From Acidimicrobiia bacterium (GTDB taxonomy: Bacteria > Actinomycetota > Acidimicrobiia > IMCC26256 > JAGNEX01), in assembly GCA_020637365.1 (NCBI GenBank), contig JACJWE010000002.1, positions 868,001 through 932,000 of the forward strand: 64,000 nt of DNA, given 5' to 3'. Made by a program: the position numbers and the translations under genes. Every line of letters starts with the position of its first letter. Within the stretch, counting starts at the first letter, position 1. The notes under the pieces are model-generated. The model searched no databases. It was not told the DNA's origin and saw only the letters and a program-made list of their open reading frames with translations. Shown here piece by piece: positions 35,301-43,226 of the stretch.

Positions 35301-36226
35301 TAGGAGTCGCTAGCTTCTTTCGGCGCTGCTGGCTTGCGTCGTGTCGTTGCGGCCTTGGCGGCGGTGGTCTTTGCTGCTGGCTTCTTCGCGGCGGTGGTCT
35401 TGGCAGCGGTGGTCTTCGCTGCTGGTTTCTTTGCTGCGGTGGTCTTTGCTGCCGGCTTCTTCGCGGCGGTGGTCTTTGCGGCCGTGGTCTTGGCGGCTGG
35501 TTTCTTTGCTGCCGTGGTCTTCGCGGCGGTGGTCTTCGCTGCGGTGGTCTTTGCGGCCGTGGTCTTGGCGGCTGGTTTCTTTGCTGCGGTGGTCTTCGCG
35601 GCGGTGGTCTTTCGCTGCGGTGGTCTTTGCTGCCGTGGTCTTGGCGGCTGGTTTCTTTGCTGCGGTTGTCTTTGCTGCGTGGTCTTCGCAGTGCTGGCCT
35701 TTGCTGGCGTCTTCTTGGCAGCCGCGGGGGCTGTGGTCCCAGCGGTTTCGCTAGCTGCAGTCGCGGTGGTCTCACTCGCAGCGGGGCTTGCCTTCGTCGC
35801 CGGGGTTGTGCGAGCGGCTGGCTTCGTCGCCGTAGCCTGGGAGGCGGCAGGTGCAGGTGTAGGTGCCGACGGAGCTGACGAGGCGGGAGCGGCCGGAGCA
35901 GGGGCTGGATCGCTACCCGAGGAGCGCATCGGCAACAAGGCCTCGGCGCGGCCCGTCAGCTCGGCGACACGGTGTTCGAGGCGGTCGAATTCGCCGCGGA
36001 GGCTTTTGAGCTGATCGGAGACTTCAGCGGTCACGATCTCACGCAGTTCGGCGGCGCGCTTTGCGCTCATCGCCACCAGACTTTCGGCAAAGTTCTGGGC
36101 GCCGTCCGCAGCGAGTTGACCGTCACGAACGAGGCGTTCGGCAAGTCGGCGGGCCTCCGAAACGCTCAGCTGCGCAAAGTCAGCTCCGGCACTCAACCAC
36201 TCTTCCCAAAACGGCTTGTCGCTCAT
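35300..36226 (-). CDS. coiled-coil protein with histone-H1-like Lys/Ala tail
   Basis: The 308-aa product has an N-terminal helical domain (residues 1-95: MSDKPFWEEWLSAGADFAQL; AELREIVTAEVSDQLKSLRG) like phasin/PhaF-type regulators, then a Pro/Ala/Thr linker. The C-terminal half is built from KTTAAKKPAAK repeats, as in bacterial histone-H1-like and PhaF DNA-binding tails. Within it about 22 residues read QRQPQQRNQPPRPRQQ: two opposite single-base shifts (near 35679 and 35611) put this stretch in another frame. The other frame there would continue KTTAAK. It heads the operon tlyA-recN-steA-steB-murJ. DNA or polyphosphate binding is inferred from the tail. Confidence 0.75.
   Translation of the reverse strand: MSDKPFWEEWLSAGADFAQLSVSEARRLAERLVRDGQLAADGAQNFAESLVAMSAKRAAELREIVTAEVSDQLKSLRGEFDRLEHRVAELTGRAEALLPMRSSGSDPAPAPAAPASSAPSAPTPAPAASQATATKPAARTTPATKASPAASETTATAASETAGTTAPAAAKKTPAKASTAKTTQQRQPQQRNQPPRPRQQRPPQRKTTAAKTTAAKKPAAKTTAAKTTAAKTTAAKTTAAKKPAAKTTAAKTTAAKKPAAKTTAAKKPAAKTTAAKTTAAKKPAAKTTAAKAATTRRKPAAPKEASDS
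35334..35700. repeat. short tandem repeats encoding the KTTAAK/KPAAK tail
   Basis: The DNA is a degenerate minisatellite of 15- and 18-bp units, such as GCGGTGGTCTTTGCT and its variants, repeated some twenty times. Such tracts are prone to slippage and misassembly. Both frameshifts described for the gene lie at its left part. Confidence 0.85.
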
Positions 36227-36524
36227 GTCTCTCCTCGCGGGATTGCCAACTCACACTTGGTGGCTTGTCGTGAAGCTTCGTATCGCAGGCTAACAACACT
36301 CCTCGACAACCATGAGCGTCGGCGCTGATCTTTCCAAATCGCGTCACCGACCTGAGAGACGATTGGGTGTATCCCGCCCGCCTACGCGGCTTTGTCGGGA
36401 GCCGTTCGTGCGACGGGCCGGTCTGTCGGCCGGGGCTTCCAAAACCAAGATCGACTTATGATCCAAGGTCGATGGGTGGCCGAGCTGGCTAGAGGAAATC
36501 CTGGCTCAAAGAAATGAGGACCGC
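36227..36524. other. 298-bp divergent intergenic region
   Basis: It separates the tlyA operon from the rightward methyltransferase gene. GGCCG and CGGCC around 36416-36431 can form a small hairpin. ATGAGGACCGC supplies the ribosome site for the methyltransferase. No gene or riboswitch is recognised. Confidence 0.35.
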
Positions 36525-37217
36525 ATGGCAATCATTACGTTGGATCCGATCGACCCCGCCGCGGTTGTTGACGGACTAGATGGCGTCAATCACCCAATGC
36601 GTCATATCACCGAAACGATCATCAACGACGGATCCTGGGGCGCCGATCGCCGCGCCGATGTCGCTTCGTTCTTCGATGAGTTGGCCAAGGATTGGTCCGG
36701 TTCTCGTAGCGCAGAGCAGCGGGCCTCGGCGCTCGATGACGTCTTTGTGCGGGCGGCCGATTGGGTGCCTCGGGCGACGGGGTTCGCTTTGGAACTCGGC
36801 GTTGGTTCGGGCATGTTCACCCCGACGTTGGTCAAGCGGTGGGGCACCGTCGTCGCCGCTGACATCTCACCGGCGATGTTGGCCGAAGTACCGCCTGGTT
36901 TGGCGCCCGTCATGCGTGCCGACGCGAGTCGCCTCCCCCTGGTCGATCGGTCCACGCACCTCATCTTGTTGGCCAACATGTTTCTGTTTCCGGCCGAGAT
37001 GGACCGGGTGCTCGCCGATGACGGCGCGATCGTCTGGCTCAACAGCCGCGGCGTCAACACGCCGATTCATCTGACGACCGAGGCGGTGCTCGACGCTCTC
37101 CCAGGTGAATGGTCGGCGGTCGAGTCGCAGTTTGGCGCAGCCACATGGGCCGTCTGCCGTCGGAGCTCTCGGGTGCCGCCCGGCAAAATTGGGGTTGTCG
37201 CCAGCACCACGGCCTAG
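36525..37217 (+). CDS. SAM-dependent methyltransferase
   Basis: This 230-aa class I methyltransferase has motif I in GFALELGVGSGMFTPTLVKR, motif II VVAADISPAMLAEVP and a post-motif LPLVDRSTHLILLANMFLFP. The N-terminal half includes FDELAKDWSGSRSAEQRASA. The substrate is unknown. The gene ends just before the cobalamin riboswitch, so it is not part of the riboswitch-controlled operon. It has its own AGGA ribosome site. Confidence 0.8.
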   Translation: MAIITLDPIDPAAVVDGLDGVNHPMRHITETIINDGSWGADRRADVASFFDELAKDWSGSRSAEQRASALDDVFVRAADWVPRATGFALELGVGSGMFTPTLVKRWGTVVAADISPAMLAEVPPGLAPVMRADASRLPLVDRSTHLILLANMFLFPAEMDRVLADDGAIVWLNSRGVNTPIHLTTEAVLDALPGEWSAVESQFGAATWAVCRRSSRVPPGKIGVVASTTA

Positions 37218-37220
37218 AGT

Positions 37221-37395
37221 GCCGCGACCTGTTCCAGAGCCGAAGTCCGGTGAGAATCCGGCGCTGTCCCGCAACGGTGGTCTGCACGACGTGCAGCGAG
37301 CCCGGTCGAGCCTGAGTCCAGGACGGAACCACATCACCCTCGAGGCAGGGGTGGGTTCGACGCCCTGTCGCACCGCCCGCACCTCGAACGAACCG
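37221..37395 (+). promoter_or_regulatory. cobalamin (B12) riboswitch
   Basis: The RNA carries the conserved B12 box: GCCGAAGTCCGGTGAGAATC at 37240-37259, then CGGCGCTGTCCCGCAACGGT. Downstream is AGCCTGAGTCCAGGAC, the other conserved element of the ligand pocket. It ends about 10-15 bp before the btuF ATG, so it can act on transcription or on ribosome access. Cobalamin binding is expected to shut off btuFCD. The 5' limit is approximate. Confidence 0.92.
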
Positions 37396-37405
37396 GGAGC
37401 GGCAT

Positions 37406-38497
37406 ATGCGCAAAGCGTCAGTGCTCATCATGATTTTGGCCTGTTTTGGCCTGGTGTTCGCGGCCTGCGGCGACGATTCGGAGAGCTCGTCCGACGCAGA
37501 CTCGACCAACTCAACCGTCGACGATGCAGATTCGACGTCCTCATCGACGGCATCTGACGAGAATGCCGCTGACGACGATGTCGAGCAGGATGGTGCGACC
37601 ACAACAGCCGCGGACGGTACGACCGATTCCGCGACCGACGGTGACGACGAAGACGGCGTCTTCCCGGTCACCGTGCCGAGCGGCGACGCGACTCTGACGA
37701 TCGACGCCAAGCCGATGGCGATCGTGTCGCTGTCACCAACGTCGACCGAGATGCTGTTTGCGATCGGTGCGGGTGACCAGGTCATCGCCGTCGACGAAGC
37801 GTCGGATTATCCCGCCGAGGCCCCCGTGACGGACCTGTCGGGATATGAACCCAACATCGAAGCCATCCTGAGCTACGAACCCGACCTCGTCGTCGCATCA
37901 TCGGCGGCAATCGCAGATGGACTGGAAGCCGCTGGCGTTCCCCTGCTCGTCCAGAGCGCGGTCGACGACTTCGACGGAATGTACGAAGAGATCGAACAGC
38001 TCGGTGCGGTCACCGGACATGTTGGAGATGCGGCCGAACTGGTGGCGCAAATGCAGGCCGATATCGACGAGATCGTCGCGGAGGTTCCCGAGACCGACGA
38101 GACCCTGACGTACTTCCACGAGCTCGACAACACGTTGTACACGGTGACGTCGGACACGTTCATCGGTGAGGTGTACAGCCTGTTCGATCTGGAAAACATC
38201 GCCGATGCGGCCGACCCCAACGGCGAATTCGGCGGATACCCCCAAGTCTCGACTGAGCTCATCCTGGACGAGAACCCCGACCTGATCTTCCTCGCCGACA
38301 CCAAGTGCTGCGATGAGACGCCCGAGACGGTTGCTGACCGGGACGGTTGGGAGGACCTCCGCGCCGTGCAGAACGGGGATGTGGTCGAACTCGATGACGA
38401 CGTGGCGTCACGGTGGGGCCCCCGGGTTGTCGACTTTGTCGGCGATGTCGCCGACGCGGTGACCACGGTGCGGGCCCGAGCGACCGCGGCCGAGTAA
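37406..38497 (+). CDS. btuF: cobalamin ABC transporter substrate-binding lipoprotein
   Basis: The 363-aa protein has a lipoprotein signal (MRKASVLIMILACFGLVFAA followed by CGDD) and a very acidic Ser/Thr/Asp linker of about 65 residues. The class III binding domain includes IVSLSPTSTEMLFAIGAGDQ, LSYEPDLVVA, TYFHELDNTLYTVTSDTFIG and LIFLADTKCC. The SLSPTSTEMLFAIGAG motif is typical of BtuF-like proteins. It is placed directly behind a cobalamin riboswitch and before the permease and ATPase genes, which fixes the substrate class as corrinoids. Confidence 0.92.
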   Translation: MRKASVLIMILACFGLVFAACGDDSESSSDADSTNSTVDDADSTSSSTASDENAADDDVEQDGATTTAADGTTDSATDGDDEDGVFPVTVPSGDATLTIDAKPMAIVSLSPTSTEMLFAIGAGDQVIAVDEASDYPAEAPVTDLSGYEPNIEAILSYEPDLVVASSAAIADGLEAAGVPLLVQSAVDDFDGMYEEIEQLGAVTGHVGDAAELVAQMQADIDEIVAEVPETDETLTYFHELDNTLYTVTSDTFIGEVYSLFDLENIADAADPNGEFGGYPQVSTELILDENPDLIFLADTKCCDETPETVADRDGWEDLRAVQNGDVVELDDDVASRWGPRVVDFVGDVADAVTTVRARATAAE

Positions 38498-38563
38498 CCC
38501 AGGCCCCGTTACCGCAGGTCGGCGACGGCAACCTTCCACGCCACCTGACCACCGGCAGTCACC

Positions 38564-39664
38564 ATGGCAACTCGACAGATCGGCGAACACGAGCCGAACC
38601 ACGACGAGCACGACGTGTCCCGTTCCATCCGAGTCGCAGCGCCGCGGCTCGGATGGAGGTGGCTCGCGATCGGCCTGGCATGTATCGTCCTAGCCGGTCT
38701 TGCAGGTGTGTGTTTGGGGCCGGTTCAGATCAGCCCACTGCGCGTGCTGCAGGAGCTGGCCGACAGCATTCCTGGCATCGATGTGTCTTCGGGGCTGTCG
38801 CAATCTCACGCGGCGATCGTCACCAAGATTCGGGCCCCTCGAGTGGTGCTCGGGCTGCTGGTCGGTGCGATGTTGGCCGGGGCCGGAGCCTCCTATCAGG
38901 GGTGTGTTCCGCAATCCCTCGCCGATCCTTACTTGCTCGGCATCGCGAGCGGAGCGGGCCTCGGCGCTACCGTGGCGCTGGTCGCCAATCTGGGAGACGG
39001 TCGTGGCTTCCTCGATCCGGTACCGGTGGCAGCGTTTGTCGGTGCCCTCGGCGCGGTCGCGTTGACCATGACCGTGGCGTTCGGCGAGCGTCGGACCCAT
39101 TCGTCGGCGCATCTGTTGTTGGCAGGTGTTGGGGTCGCGTCGTTCCTGACCGCTTGTCAGACCTATTGGCAGACCCGGCATCAGGACTCGCTCCAAGAGG
39201 TGTTCTCGTGGATTCTTGGGCGTTTGTCGTCAGCGACGTGGGCAGATGTTGCGATGCTCGCCCCCTACGCCGTCGTTTCCGCCGTTGCGTTGGTGCTCGC
39301 CAGCGGATACCTCGACGTTCTTGCAGTCGGCGAAGAAGAGGCGTCCACGTTGGGTGTTCGGCCGGGTCGGGTGCGTCTGGTGGTGTTGTTGGCAGCGTCG
39401 CTCGGGGCTGCAGCTGCGGTGTCGGTCAGTGGACTGATCGGCTTCGTGGGCTTGGTCGTGCCCCATACGGTCCGCATGCTGGCCGGTACCACGTATCGCC
39501 GTGTCGTACCGCTGTCAATGCTGTTCGGCGGCGGTTTCCTCGCCCTGACCGACGTGCTCGCCCGAACCGTCGAAGCCCCCGCCGAACTCCCGATCGGCGT
39601 GATCACGGCGTTCCTCGGAGCGCCGTTCTTCATGATGCTGCTCCGCCGCTCGGACGTCGTCTGA
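38564..39664 (+). CDS. btuC: cobalamin ABC transporter permease
   Basis: This 366-aa FecCD/BtuC-family permease has about ten helices. Diagnostic stretches are RAPRVVLGLLVGAMLAGAGA, then YQGCVPQSLADPYLLGIASG. ASTLGVRPGRVR and GLIGFVGLVVPHTVRMLAGT follow (ATPase-coupling and gate regions). The stop TGA shares a base with the btuD ATG. The N-terminal 30 residues are polar and not conserved. It forms the transport channel for corrinoids. Confidence 0.93.
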   Translation: MATRQIGEHEPNHDEHDVSRSIRVAAPRLGWRWLAIGLACIVLAGLAGVCLGPVQISPLRVLQELADSIPGIDVSSGLSQSHAAIVTKIRAPRVVLGLLVGAMLAGAGASYQGCVPQSLADPYLLGIASGAGLGATVALVANLGDGRGFLDPVPVAAFVGALGAVALTMTVAFGERRTHSSAHLLLAGVGVASFLTACQTYWQTRHQDSLQEVFSWILGRLSSATWADVAMLAPYAVVSAVALVLASGYLDVLAVGEEEASTLGVRPGRVRLVVLLAASLGAAAAVSVSGLIGFVGLVVPHTVRMLAGTTYRRVVPLSMLFGGGFLALTDVLARTVEAPAELPIGVITAFLGAPFFMMLLRRSDVV

Positions 39665-40503
39665 TGTCGCTCGGCGTGCGCTGTCGCGATGTGTCGGTGA
39701 CGATCGACGGTCAATCGCTGATCGAAGCCGTCACCTTTGATGTGGCCCCCGCTCAGTGGCTGTGTTTGCTGGGCCCGAACGGTGCGGGGAAGTCGACGTT
39801 GCTGCGGGCACTCGCAGGTCTGAACAGGTACCGCGGTCAGATCACCTTTGGTGAGCTCGATGCGGCAGCGGTCGGCATGCGTCAACGCGCGAAACTCATT
39901 GCACTCGTCCCTCAAGATCCGACGTTCCCGCCTGGTCTGTCGGTGTTCGCGTATGTGCTGCTGGGCCGGAGCGCACACCAGGGGTGGTTGCTGAGCCGCG
40001 AGGACGATGATCCACGCATCGTCCAGTCGACCCTGACGTCCTTAGACCTCGGTCATCTTGCGGGACGATCGCTGACGACGTTGTCCGGGGGTGAACGCCA
40101 ACGTGTCGCGTTGGCGCGCGCCCTGGTTCAGGATACGCCGATCCTGCTGCTCGACGAGCCGACGAGCGCGCTCGACATAGGACACCAGCTAGGTCTGCTC
40201 GAACTGCTCGCCCAACTTCAAGCCGCAGGCAAGACCATCATCACCACGCTGCATGACCTGTCGCTGGCGGGACAGTTCGCCGACGTGTTGGGCGTGATGG
40301 CCAACGGTCGACTGAGGGAGTTCGGCACCCCCTCTGAGGTGCTCGACTCGGACACGATCGAGCGGTACTGGGGCGTGCCGGTCGAGGTCCGTCATCACGG
40401 ACCGGGCCGTATCTCGACGACGGTTCATCGCCCTCGGTTAGATGAGCCTGGATCCTCAGGCGAGGCGCTCCCCGCGCAGGGAGCGCAGGCCGCTACACAG
40501 TGA
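39664..40503 (+). CDS. btuD: cobalamin ABC transporter ATP-binding protein
   Basis: From the ATG at 39664 the 279-aa ATPase shows Walker A (LLGPNGAGKSTLLRALAGL), Q-loop (ALVPQDPTF), signature TLSGGERQRVALARALVQ, Walker B (PILLLDEPTSALD) and the H-loop His (TTLHDLSLAGQ). The same frame is open far upstream through btuC, but only this part is coding. The start overlaps btuC by one base (TGATG). The C-terminal 25 residues are an unconserved tail. Confidence 0.93.
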   Translation: MSLGVRCRDVSVTIDGQSLIEAVTFDVAPAQWLCLLGPNGAGKSTLLRALAGLNRYRGQITFGELDAAAVGMRQRAKLIALVPQDPTFPPGLSVFAYVLLGRSAHQGWLLSREDDDPRIVQSTLTSLDLGHLAGRSLTTLSGGERQRVALARALVQDTPILLLDEPTSALDIGHQLGLLELLAQLQAAGKTIITTLHDLSLAGQFADVLGVMANGRLREFGTPSEVLDSDTIERYWGVPVEVRHHGPGRISTTVHRPRLDEPGSSGEALPAQGAQAATQ

Positions 40504-40594
40504 ACGGTCACCTTCGAAAGAACAGCGGCCCGGTTCTTGGCTAGCGTTGGGCGGTCAAGACGGCGTGAATCCGGCACGAAGGTTCGGTGGGACG

Positions 40595-42478
40595 ATGGCT
40601 AGCCAACACCCCCGCAGCGCTCAGCTGCGCTCCAGCACGTGGATGAAGGGGCTCATCTTCTTGTCGGTGTTGTTGGTGGCGCTGTCGGCATGTACCGGTT
40701 CAGATGGCGACGCTGCAATCGAGGTCGATAGGTCCGAAGGCGACGGCGTGAGCGATCCGGGCGAGTGTTTGCCGATCGACCTGGCGGTTTCGTCTGAGAA
40801 GATCGACCTGCTGAGCGATCTCGCCCAAGAGTTCAACGATTCCGACGCCGCCAAGATTTCAGATGTTGCCGAAGGTTGCGTCTATGTCCGGGTCTCAAAG
40901 CAGTCTTCCGGTGCCGCGATGACCCGTCTCGCCGAAGGTTGGCCCGACGACCCTGAACTGCCTCGACCCCACGTGTGGTCGCCGGCTTCCTCGGCGTGGG
41001 GTGCGCTACTCAACGACACGGTTGGAGACGCTGCCGACGCGCCGAGGGCAACCGAAGCCGATCCCATCATGTTGACCCCGCTCGTGATCGCCATGCCCAA
41101 GCCGATGGCCGAGGCTATGGGCTGGCCCGATACCTCGATTGGTTGGCAAGAGATCCTCGATCTGGCGCAGAGCGATGAGGGCTGGGCCACATATGGGCAT
41201 CCTGAATGGGGCCCGTTCCGGCTCGGCAAGACCAACCCGAACTATTCGACCAGCGGGCTGAGTTCGACCGTCGCGATGTATTACGCCGCTACGGGCAAGC
41301 TGTCTGGTCTCTCCATCGAAGATGTCGCTTCGACCCGTGCCGAAGACTTCGCTCGCGGTGTCGAGGATGCGGTCGTCCACTATGGCGACATCACCATGAC
41401 CTTCCTCAACAACTGGTACCGGCACGACGCGGAAGGTTCGGCACTGCGATATGTGTCGGCCGTCGCTGTCGAAGAGGTATCGGTCATCAACTACAACCAA
41501 GGCAATCCCGACGGCACGCTGTCATTGGGCGAAGTGCCCGAAGAACCCAAGGTCCCGCTGGTCGCGATCTATCCGGAGGAGGGCACGATCTATTCGGATA
41601 ACCCATACATCGTGCTCGATGCGCCATGGGTCACCGACGATCATCGGCTTGGTGCCGCTGCGTTTGAGGATTTCATCCACGAGTCCGACAACCAGGCGCG
41701 GGTACTCGATTTCGGTTTTCGCCCGGGTAGTCCCGATGTGGCGGTCGGTGAACCGGTGAGCGCTCAGTGGGGTGTTGATCCAGATCAGCCCGAAACCACT
41801 CTCGAGGTGCCTGAACCGAATGTCCTCGCCGCGGTTTTGGCGAAGTGGGCCGAACAGCGAAAGCCTGCACGGGTGATGTTGGTCCTGGACGTATCCGGTT
41901 CGATGAGTGAGGCGGTCACCGGACGCACGACCAAACTTGAACTTGCCGTCGATGCGGCGATCAACGCCCTCGACCAGTTCCGTCCCGACGACGAGGTTGG
42001 TCTGAGGGTGTTCAGTACCGCATTCAGCGACCCGACCAAGGCGGTCGATGGCGAAGTGGATTGGCAAGATGTCGTGCCCGTCGGGCCGATGTCGCAGAAC
42101 CGCACCTTGATTGAAAACGCGCTGGCCGCGCAGAGCCCCACCTATGGCACGGCCTTGTACGACACCACAGCGGACAGCGTCGAGGCCATGGGTGAGACCT
42201 ACGCTGATGACCGCATCAACGCCGTCGTGTTGTTGACCGACGGTCGCAACGAAACCGGCGGCGTTGGACGAACCGAATCGGAGATGCTCGACGAGATCGA
42301 CGCGAGTGACGAGATCAACAACCGCACGCCGATTCGGGTGTTTCCCATCGCCTACGGCGAAGATGCCGATATGGCAGCGCTGACCCAAATCGCGGACGCC
42401 ACCGACGCTGCGGTGTATTCCGCCAGCGATCCTGAATCGGTGCGTGAGGTCTTCGATGCGGTCATCTCGAACTTCTAG
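40595..42478 (+). CDS. lipoprotein with fused solute-binding and VWA domains
   Basis: The 627-aa protein has a lipoprotein signal (MKGLIFLSVLLVALSACTGS, starting at 40643). A periplasmic-binding-protein-like domain follows (about residues 50-400: VSSEKIDLLSDLAQEFNDSD; SIGWQEILDLAQS; APWVTDDHRLGAAAFEDFIH). Then comes a von Willebrand A domain (about 420-627) with a full metal-ion site: ARVMLVLDVSGSMSEA, TYGTALYDTT and AVVLLTDGRNE. Such fusions would couple ligand sensing to protein adhesion or chelation. The ATG at 40595 is used; 40643 is an alternative. It leads a three-gene module with the next two genes. Function is unknown. Confidence 0.8.
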   Translation: MASQHPRSAQLRSSTWMKGLIFLSVLLVALSACTGSDGDAAIEVDRSEGDGVSDPGECLPIDLAVSSEKIDLLSDLAQEFNDSDAAKISDVAEGCVYVRVSKQSSGAAMTRLAEGWPDDPELPRPHVWSPASSAWGALLNDTVGDAADAPRATEADPIMLTPLVIAMPKPMAEAMGWPDTSIGWQEILDLAQSDEGWATYGHPEWGPFRLGKTNPNYSTSGLSSTVAMYYAATGKLSGLSIEDVASTRAEDFARGVEDAVVHYGDITMTFLNNWYRHDAEGSALRYVSAVAVEEVSVINYNQGNPDGTLSLGEVPEEPKVPLVAIYPEEGTIYSDNPYIVLDAPWVTDDHRLGAAAFEDFIHESDNQARVLDFGFRPGSPDVAVGEPVSAQWGVDPDQPETTLEVPEPNVLAAVLAKWAEQRKPARVMLVLDVSGSMSEAVTGRTTKLELAVDAAINALDQFRPDDEVGLRVFSTAFSDPTKAVDGEVDWQDVVPVGPMSQNRTLIENALAAQSPTYGTALYDTTADSVEAMGETYADDRINAVVLLTDGRNETGGVGRTESEMLDEIDASDEINNRTPIRVFPIAYGEDADMAALTQIADATDAAVYSASDPESVREVFDAVISNF

Positions 42479-42494
42479 CTCCGGTCGCGGGCCT

Positions 42495-43226
42495 ATGGAT
42501 CCGACTCGCCCCGCGCCGCTGATCGCCGGAGGCGTGGTCGCAGCGACCACGCTGGCAACGGGTGTGCCGATCGCGGTGTGCATCATCGCCGCACTCGTAG
42601 CGAACCTCGCGGTGGCGTTTCTGGTGCGGCCGAGTACTGAGGTCGAAAAGAAGCGGGTCAACCCTGCGACGTTGCGGCAACCGTGGCGCAACATCGTCGA
42701 CCAGGCGCTCGACGCATCCCGCCGCTATGACGAAACGGTGCAAGCCACCGCACCGGGGCCGCTGCGCGACTCGCTGAAGAGCCTGACCGCTCGGGTCGAC
42801 GATTCGGTAGAGGAAATCTTTGAGGTGAGCAAACGTGGTGAACGCCTCGAAAGCGCCTTGGCTCGAATGCCCGATGCGCATACGTTGGGTCAGCGCCTCG
42901 ACAACGCATCCCAGCATCTAGCGACGTCGACCCAGCCCGGCCAGGAGCCGACCAGCAGCGCAGTCGCTCGGGTCGAGGCCGTTGAATCTCAGATCTCGGC
43001 ACGTCAACGTATGGAAGATCTGCTCGGACGGACCGTCGATGAGCTGGGCCTGCGCAAAGCGCGACTCGACGAAACGGTCGTGCGGACGATCGAGCTCAGC
43101 GCCGGATCACCAAGCGACGCCGAGGTCAGGGCACTCGGCGAACAAGTGGATGGCATCGTCGCCGATCTCGAGGCACTCCGGTCCGCATATGAAGACCTCG
43201 AACTGACTCAAGGTGAACAGGCATGA
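42495..43226 (+). CDS. membrane protein with long coiled coil
   Basis: The 243-aa product begins MDPTRPAPLIAGGVVAATTL, with two hydrophobic segments in the first 50 residues (VPIAVCIIAALVANLAVAFL). It then runs as charged heptad-rich helix to the end (SLKSLTARVDDSVEEIFEVS; RMEDLLGRTVDELGLRKARL). It looks like a membrane-anchored cytoplasmic scaffold. It lies 16 bp after the VWA lipoprotein stop and overlaps the next gene by 14 bp. I recognise no family with certainty; TelA-like toxic-anion-resistance proteins have similar coiled coils. Confidence 0.65.
   Translation: MDPTRPAPLIAGGVVAATTLATGVPIAVCIIAALVANLAVAFLVRPSTEVEKKRVNPATLRQPWRNIVDQALDASRRYDETVQATAPGPLRDSLKSLTARVDDSVEEIFEVSKRGERLESALARMPDAHTLGQRLDNASQHLATSTQPGQEPTSSAVARVEAVESQISARQRMEDLLGRTVDELGLRKARLDETVVRTIELSAGSPSDAEVRALGEQVDGIVADLEALRSAYEDLELTQGEQA

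Noticed and set aside
35334..35700. Possible CRISPR array
   Set aside because: The units are 15-18 bp, contiguous, without spacers, and in a coding frame. The same holds for the repeats at 30.3 kb and 59-64 kb. No cas genes are seen.
34960..35775. Long minus-strand Arg/Pro/Gln-rich frame over tlyA and the Lys/Ala repeats
   Set aside because: It is the alternate frame of the KTTAAK repeat DNA and of tlyA; only the 22-residue out-of-frame part of the neighbouring gene uses it.
36470..36520. tRNA-like string GGTGGCCGAGCTGG
   Set aside because: It resembles a Leu/Ser tRNA D-arm, but no acceptor, anticodon or T-arm pairing follows.
38413..39663. Upstream extension of the btuD frame through btuC
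   Set aside because: It overlaps btuC in another frame and has random-looking sequence; homology starts at ATG 39664.
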